A DNA stretch of 24,813 nt from positions 1 through 24,813 of the IMG/VR virus record IMGVR_UViG_3300044960_000675; one strand, 5' to 3'. The notes beneath the pieces were generated by a model that ran no database searches, was not told where the DNA came from, and worked only from the letters and a program-made list of their open reading frames with translations. The position numbers and the translations under genes were made by a program. Positions 21,412 through 24,813 of this stretch are shown here, in pieces. This DNA is from a virus. How positions within the stretch are numbered: position 1 is the first letter of the stretch; every line of letters begins with the position of its first letter.

Positions 21412-21486
21412 GGCCCCGCCGGCACGTCCCGGGAACCCAGCGCGCGAGCGCGCAGGGAGCCCGATTAGAGACGTGCCGGCGGGGCC
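21412..21486 (+). terminator. Operon-end hairpin with 17-bp perfect stem
   Basis: GGCCCCGCCGGCACGTC (21412-21428) pairs perfectly with its reverse complement at 21470-21486, followed by TTTCG. The 41-base loop is largely filled by the third copy of the palindromic repeat (21430-21463), which can form its own hairpin. The place, 25 bp after the last tail gene, fits a Rho-independent terminator, though the T run is short. Confidence 0.6.
21430..21463. repeat. 34-bp palindromic repeat, copy 3, in terminator loop
   Basis: Same 34-bp length and layout as the copies at 124-157 and 2569-2602: CGGGAACCC at one end, GGGAGCCCG at the other, and GCGCGC-GA-GCGCGC in the centre, with one mismatched pair in the arms. 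It lies inside the loop of the 17-bp hairpin at the end of the tail operon. Confidence 0.6.
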
Positions 21487-21603
21487 TTTCGTGCGTCCGC
21501 AGCGCAACGGACGCGCGCGTGCTATGCGACCGGTTCCAGAAGCTCAGGGCCGTCCCGCCGCACGTCGTTCACCGCACGCGAGACCGGCCAGGCGCGCAGC
21601 ATG

Positions 21604-21921
21604 GTTCAACCACGTGTCCCGGGATCCGGGTGCGGTACAGCGCGATCGGCGATCCGCGGCGCGCTATACGCGATCGATCCCTAGGCGCTCTTCAGCCGCG
21701 TCGTCCGGTAGCCGTTTCCATAGCCCGCCTCCGGCACCCGCGCCGCGCGCGTAGGAGCCGCGACCCAGCGCGTCCGCGGCTTCGCCTTTCGGCGCGTCCT
21801 CGATGATCAGCCGCGCCGCCAGGCGCACAGGCTGCGAGCAGACGTCAGACGCTCCGCCATCGCCCGCCATCAACCCCTTCAGCCGCTCGCGTGTCCGTTC
21901 GGATGCAGGTATCCTCTCCAT
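21604..21921 (-). pseudogene. Decayed IS256/mutator-family transposase, N-terminal fragment
   Basis: On the minus strand, MERIPASERTRERLKGLM (ATG at 21921) and RLAARLIIEDAPKGEAADAL, then GRGSYARGAGAG, match the N-terminus of IS256-type transposases. A frameshift near 21730 follows; the sequence continues in another frame as GYGNGYRTTRLKSA, meets TAG (21683-21681), then GSIAYSAPRIADRAVP, all in the expected order. Beyond about 21610 similarity fades, and the catalytic DDE part is absent. No terminal inverted repeats could be identified. This is an old, broken insertion sequence with no active product. Confidence 0.75.
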
Positions 21922-22052
21922 CGGGCTGCCCCGTCGTGGGACGACCAAGCGTCAACTCCATTGTCGGTGACTTGCGGTCTGGCGACGGTGCATCCTCACC
22001 CTCTTTCCAGCAATCCTAGGACTTGACCGGGGAGTGACCGCGGAGAGGAGCT

Positions 22053-24813
22053 ATGGACGTCTTTGAGTTCCGCGACCGACTGATCGAGGACTACGAGCGC
22101 TTCTCGCGCAGTTTCACCCAGATTCGCTCCGAGGATGTTCGCGACGCCGTCGACGCCGCGTATCGGGCCGGGCGCTTCTGGCCAGCGCCGCTCATCCAGA
22201 TCAATCCCAATTTTGTGGCAGGCGGCACAGTAGATGAGCTGGTCGAGGCAAGGCTCCTCGATCCAGAATGCGCTAAGATCTTCCGGATCAAGTCCTTCGA
22301 GGACACCTTCGGCAAGCCGATGGTGCTGCACCGCCATCAGCGGGACGCCATCGAGGTGGCGCGGCGTGGTGAGAGCTACGTCCTGACCACCGGGACAGGG
22401 TCCGGTAAATCCCTCGGTTATTTCATCCCGATCGTCGACGACGTGCTACGCCGCAGGCGCGCGGGCCAGCTGCGCAAGGGCATCACGGCGATCGTGGTCT
22501 ATCCCATGAACGCGCTTTGCAACAGCCAGCGCGACGAGCTCGAAAAATTCCTCAAGCTCGGCTACAGCGAAGGCAACGAGCCCGTCACGTTCGCCCGCTA
22601 CACGGGCCAGGAGAGCCAGGAAGAGCGAGAACGTATCGCCAAGGACCCGCCGGACATCTTGCTCACGAACTACGTCATGCTCGAACTGATCATGACGCGG
22701 TTCCTCCCTACCGACATCTCCGTCCGTAATCACGCGGCGGGCCTGCGGTTCCTGGTGCTGGACGAACTCCATATTTATCGTGGCCGGCAAGGCGCCGATG
22801 TCGCAATGCTGGTGCGCCGCGTCCGCGAACGTTTCAACGAAAACCTTCTCTGCATTGGCACCTCGGCCACAATGGCCTCAGAAGGCGACGCGGAGGACCG
22901 CGCAAAGGTGGTTGCCGGGGTGGCGACGCGGCTGTTCGGCGTAAAGGTGAAGCCGGAGAATATCATCACAGAGACGCTGCATCCGGTAACGGCCGACAGC
23001 ACGTCCGTCGACCGCAGGGCCCTCAGCGCCGCGATCGCAGCCGGCGTGCCGGCGTCACCGAGCGCTGCCGATCTCGTAACGCACCCGATCGCCGCCTGGA
23101 TCGAGCGCAGGCTTGGACTCGAGGAGCGGGATGGCCGGCTCATCCGCATCTCGCGCCCGCGGACCATGGAAGAGGCAGCGGCGATGCTGGCCGAAGACAG
23201 TGGGGTTTCGCAAGAGGCGTGCCGCGAGTATCTCGCTGCATTCCTACTCAAATCTTATGAGACCCAGGATAGCAAGGGTCGGCCATTCTTCGCCTTTCGC
23301 CTGCATCAGTTCGTGAGCGGCGCCTGGAATGTCTACACGACGCTTGAGGCCAAAAGTAGCCGATACATCACTCTCGACGGCCAGAAGTTCAAGCCGGGGG
23401 ACCGCGGGCGCCACCTGTTCAACCTCTGCTTCTGTCGGGAGTGCGGGCAGGAATACCACCCGGTCTGGGCGCGCATGGAAGGCAAGGAGCCGCGGGCGTT
23501 CATTCCCCGCGAACTGACCGAACGCTCCAATGAGGACGAGGACCTCGAGTACGGCTATCTGATGCCCGACAGCGATGGAATCTTCGACCCGAACGATCTC
23601 GAAAAACACTATCCCGAAGACTGGCTGGAGTTCAGGGACGGAGCCGCGCGCCTTAAGCCCAATTACCGCCGTTACCGCCCCTTCCCCGTGCAGGTCGGCA
23701 CGACCGGCGAGGTCGCGGGCGACGGGATGCTCGCCTGGTTCATTCCCGGGTCCTTCAGATTCTGCTTACGCTGCGGCATCGCCTACGACGGCAGCGTGCG
23801 CAGTGACTTGACGAAGCTCTCGGGCCTGTCAAGCGAGGGGCGCAGCTCCGCGACCACCGTCCTCACGATCAGCGCCCTCAGGTATCTCATCGGGACCGAC
23901 CTCGAAGACGAGGCCAAGAAGATCCTCGGCTTCACGGACAACCGTCAAGACGCCTCCCTTCAGGCCGGTCATTTCAACGACTTCGTGCAGGTTCTGCTCT
24001 TGCGCGGCGCATTGCTCGCTGCGATCCGCGGGCAGTCCGACGAGAAGCTGACCGATGACATCCTGACGCAACGGGTGCTGGAGCACCTCCGCCTGGACCC
24101 TGCCGATTACGCCGCCAACCCTGAAGTCAAGGGCATCAAGACGCAGAACACGCTCAAGACGCTACGCGACGTGCTGGGATATCGGCTTTATTTCGATCTG
24201 CGGCGCGGCTGGCGCTTTACCAACCCAAACCTTGAACAGGTCAAGCTCCTCGCCATCGATTACCAAGGCCTAAGAGACTGCTGCGCGGATGAGTCCGAAT
24301 GGAATAAGCGCCACCCACTCCTCGGATCGGCGACCCCGGAGCAACGCTACGCCATCGTTCACGACCTTCTTGACCGGATGCGCAAAGCGCTCTGCATCAA
24401 AACCATTTATCTCGATCCCAATTTCCAGGAGCAGATGCGCAACCGCAGCTTCAACGAGCTCAAGGAGCCGTGGGGCCTGTCGGAAGACGAGCGGCTCTTT
24501 TCCCATGCTTACATGGTGCCGCGACCGCAGCCGCAGCACCGGTCTGAAGAAAGGGTCCTACACGTCTCGTACCGCTCTGTCTTCGGTCGCCGGCTGCGCG
24601 CTCAGGCCAGCTGGGGCGACAACCCTCATTTCCCGAGCAAATTTGATGAAGATACCTACAACGCGGTCATCGACGACATTCTCCATGTGCTAACCACTTA
24701 TGGGTATGTGGAGCCGACCAAGCTCGATCAAGGCCGCATAGGCTATCGGATTGACAGTTCCGTCCTGGCATGGCGCCTCGATAACGGCCGGGACCAGAAA
24801 CAGACTGGCTCCA
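22053..24813 (+). CDS. Large DEAD/DEAH-type helicase, COG1205/DruE-like (5' part)
   Basis: Open to the window edge, at least 920 codons, so the protein is truncated here by the window, not by mutation. Superfamily 2 helicase motifs are in order: TGTGSGKS with Lys119 (motif I), VVYPMNALCNSQRDELEKFL (Ia), LTNYVMLELI (Ib), VLDELHIYRG with DELH 237-240 (II), GTSATM near 269-274 (III). A cysteine cluster follows (Cys459, 461, 464 and 571, 574) that may bind zinc, then the second RecA-like part with GFTDNRQDASLQAGHFNDF (from about 626). This set fits the COG1205 branch, which includes DruE of Druantia antiphage systems and other large DUF1998 helicases. The C-terminal DUF1998 domain, if present, lies beyond the window. 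Ribosome site GGAGAGGAG lies 2 bp before the ATG. Helicase call is strong; the system name is inference. Confidence 0.85.
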   Translation, partial: MDVFEFRDRLIEDYERFSRSFTQIRSEDVRDAVDAAYRAGRFWPAPLIQINPNFVAGGTVDELVEARLLDPECAKIFRIKSFEDTFGKPMVLHRHQRDAIEVARRGESYVLTTGTGSGKSLGYFIPIVDDVLRRRRAGQLRKGITAIVVYPMNALCNSQRDELEKFLKLGYSEGNEPVTFARYTGQESQEERERIAKDPPDILLTNYVMLELIMTRFLPTDISVRNHAAGLRFLVLDELHIYRGRQGADVAMLVRRVRERFNENLLCIGTSATMASEGDAEDRAKVVAGVATRLFGVKVKPENIITETLHPVTADSTSVDRRALSAAIAAGVPASPSAADLVTHPIAAWIERRLGLEERDGRLIRISRPRTMEEAAAMLAEDSGVSQEACREYLAAFLLKSYETQDSKGRPFFAFRLHQFVSGAWNVYTTLEAKSSRYITLDGQKFKPGDRGRHLFNLCFCRECGQEYHPVWARMEGKEPRAFIPRELTERSNEDEDLEYGYLMPDSDGIFDPNDLEKHYPEDWLEFRDGAARLKPNYRRYRPFPVQVGTTGEVAGDGMLAWFIPGSFRFCLRCGIAYDGSVRSDLTKLSGLSSEGRSSATTVLTISALRYLIGTDLEDEAKKILGFTDNRQDASLQAGHFNDFVQVLLLRGALLAAIRGQSDEKLTDDILTQRVLEHLRLDPADYAANPEVKGIKTQNTLKTLRDVLGYRLYFDLRRGWRFTNPNLEQVKLLAIDYQGLRDCCADESEWNKRHPLLGSATPEQRYAIVHDLLDRMRKALCIKTIYLDPNFQEQMRNRSFNELKEPWGLSEDERLFSHAYMVPRPQPQHRSEERVLHVSYRSVFGRRLRAQASWGDNPHFPSKFDEDTYNAVIDDILHVLTTYGYVEPTKLDQGRIGYRIDSSVLAWRLDNGRDQKQTGS

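Larger units (their letters stand above)
21388..22052. other. Gene-free gap between tail operon and helicase gene
   Basis: This 665-bp stretch has no intact gene. It contains the operon-end hairpin with a palindromic repeat in its loop (21412-21486), a decayed IS256-type transposase fragment on the minus strand (about 21604-21921), and about 130 bp before the helicase gene with a ribosome site GGAGAGGAG at 22042-22050. No tRNA, integrase or clear attachment site was found. A prophage end could lie here, but nothing in the sequence marks it. Confidence 0.5.

Noticed and set aside
124-21463. Three 34-bp repeats as a possible CRISPR or att pair
   Set aside because: They are about 2.4 and 19 kb apart with no regular spacers, and three diverged palindromes, one inside terL, do not fit direct-repeat attachment sites.
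21948-22052. Promoter or attachment core before the helicase gene
   Set aside because: Several weak TTG-type hexamers exist but none pairs with a convincing -10 box, and no repeat of this stretch was found at the left end of the window.
22446-22790. Minus-strand frame inside the helicase gene
   Set aside because: The plus-strand frame is continuous with ordered helicase motifs, so this is a shadow.

Overview
The window is very GC-rich and almost all of it is one plus-strand block of phage late genes, i.e. most of the structural and lysis half of a prophage or of a relic of one. No integrase, repressor, replication gene, rRNA or tRNA is visible, so the rest of the prophage, if present, must lie to the left of base 1. 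The tail genes (DUF2460, DUF2163/BR0599, NlpC/P60 peptidase, a large Phage-tail_3-type protein and a DUF2793 fibre) are the set seen in siphophages and gene transfer agents of Alphaproteobacteria. The base composition, a short palindromic repeat family and an IS256-type transposase remnant fit an alphaproteobacterium, possibly of the Acetobacteraceae/Rhodospirillales, but the genus cannot be fixed from this sequence.

Layout. Bases 99-7866 are a lambda-type DNA packaging and head module: small terminase, GpA-type large terminase, gpW, portal, S49 protease with an internally started scaffold, decoration protein, major capsid protein; a gpFII-like joining protein follows at 7868-8182. A BrnT/BrnA-type toxin-antitoxin pair on the minus strand (4422-5069) interrupts this module between portal and protease, and its toxin gene carries an in-frame amber codon. 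A lysis cassette (8179-9467: muralytic enzyme, overlapping Rz/Rz1-type spanins, XhlA-like holin candidate) sits between head and tail genes instead of at the end. Bases 9472-21387 are the tail module: DUF6441 protein, a 46-residue membrane protein, tail terminator candidate, tail tube, tail assembly chaperone with a textbook -1 frameshift signal, tape measure, distal tail proteins, a tail hub/host-specificity protein with a large propeller-like insert, and a fibre with a C1q-like domain. Most neighbouring genes overlap by 4 bp (ATGA or GTGA), which indicates one translationally coupled late operon. It ends in a strong hairpin at 21412-21486.

Bases 21388-22052 hold the terminator, a copy of the palindromic repeat inside its loop, and a decayed IS256-family transposase on the minus strand. 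From 22053 to the window edge runs the 5' part (at least 920 codons) of a very large DEAD/DEAH-type helicase with a cysteine cluster, resembling the COG1205/DruE-like helicases of antiphage defence systems. The right edge therefore looks like a junction between the prophage and a defence-type gene.

The most noteworthy points are: the frameshift signal in the tail chaperone; the toxin with a nonsense codon beside an intact antitoxin; a 34-bp palindromic repeat found three times, which supplies a candidate start codon for terS, lies in frame in terL and sits in the loop of the operon terminator; domain insertions in three tail-tip proteins; and the truncated DruE-like helicase at the edge.
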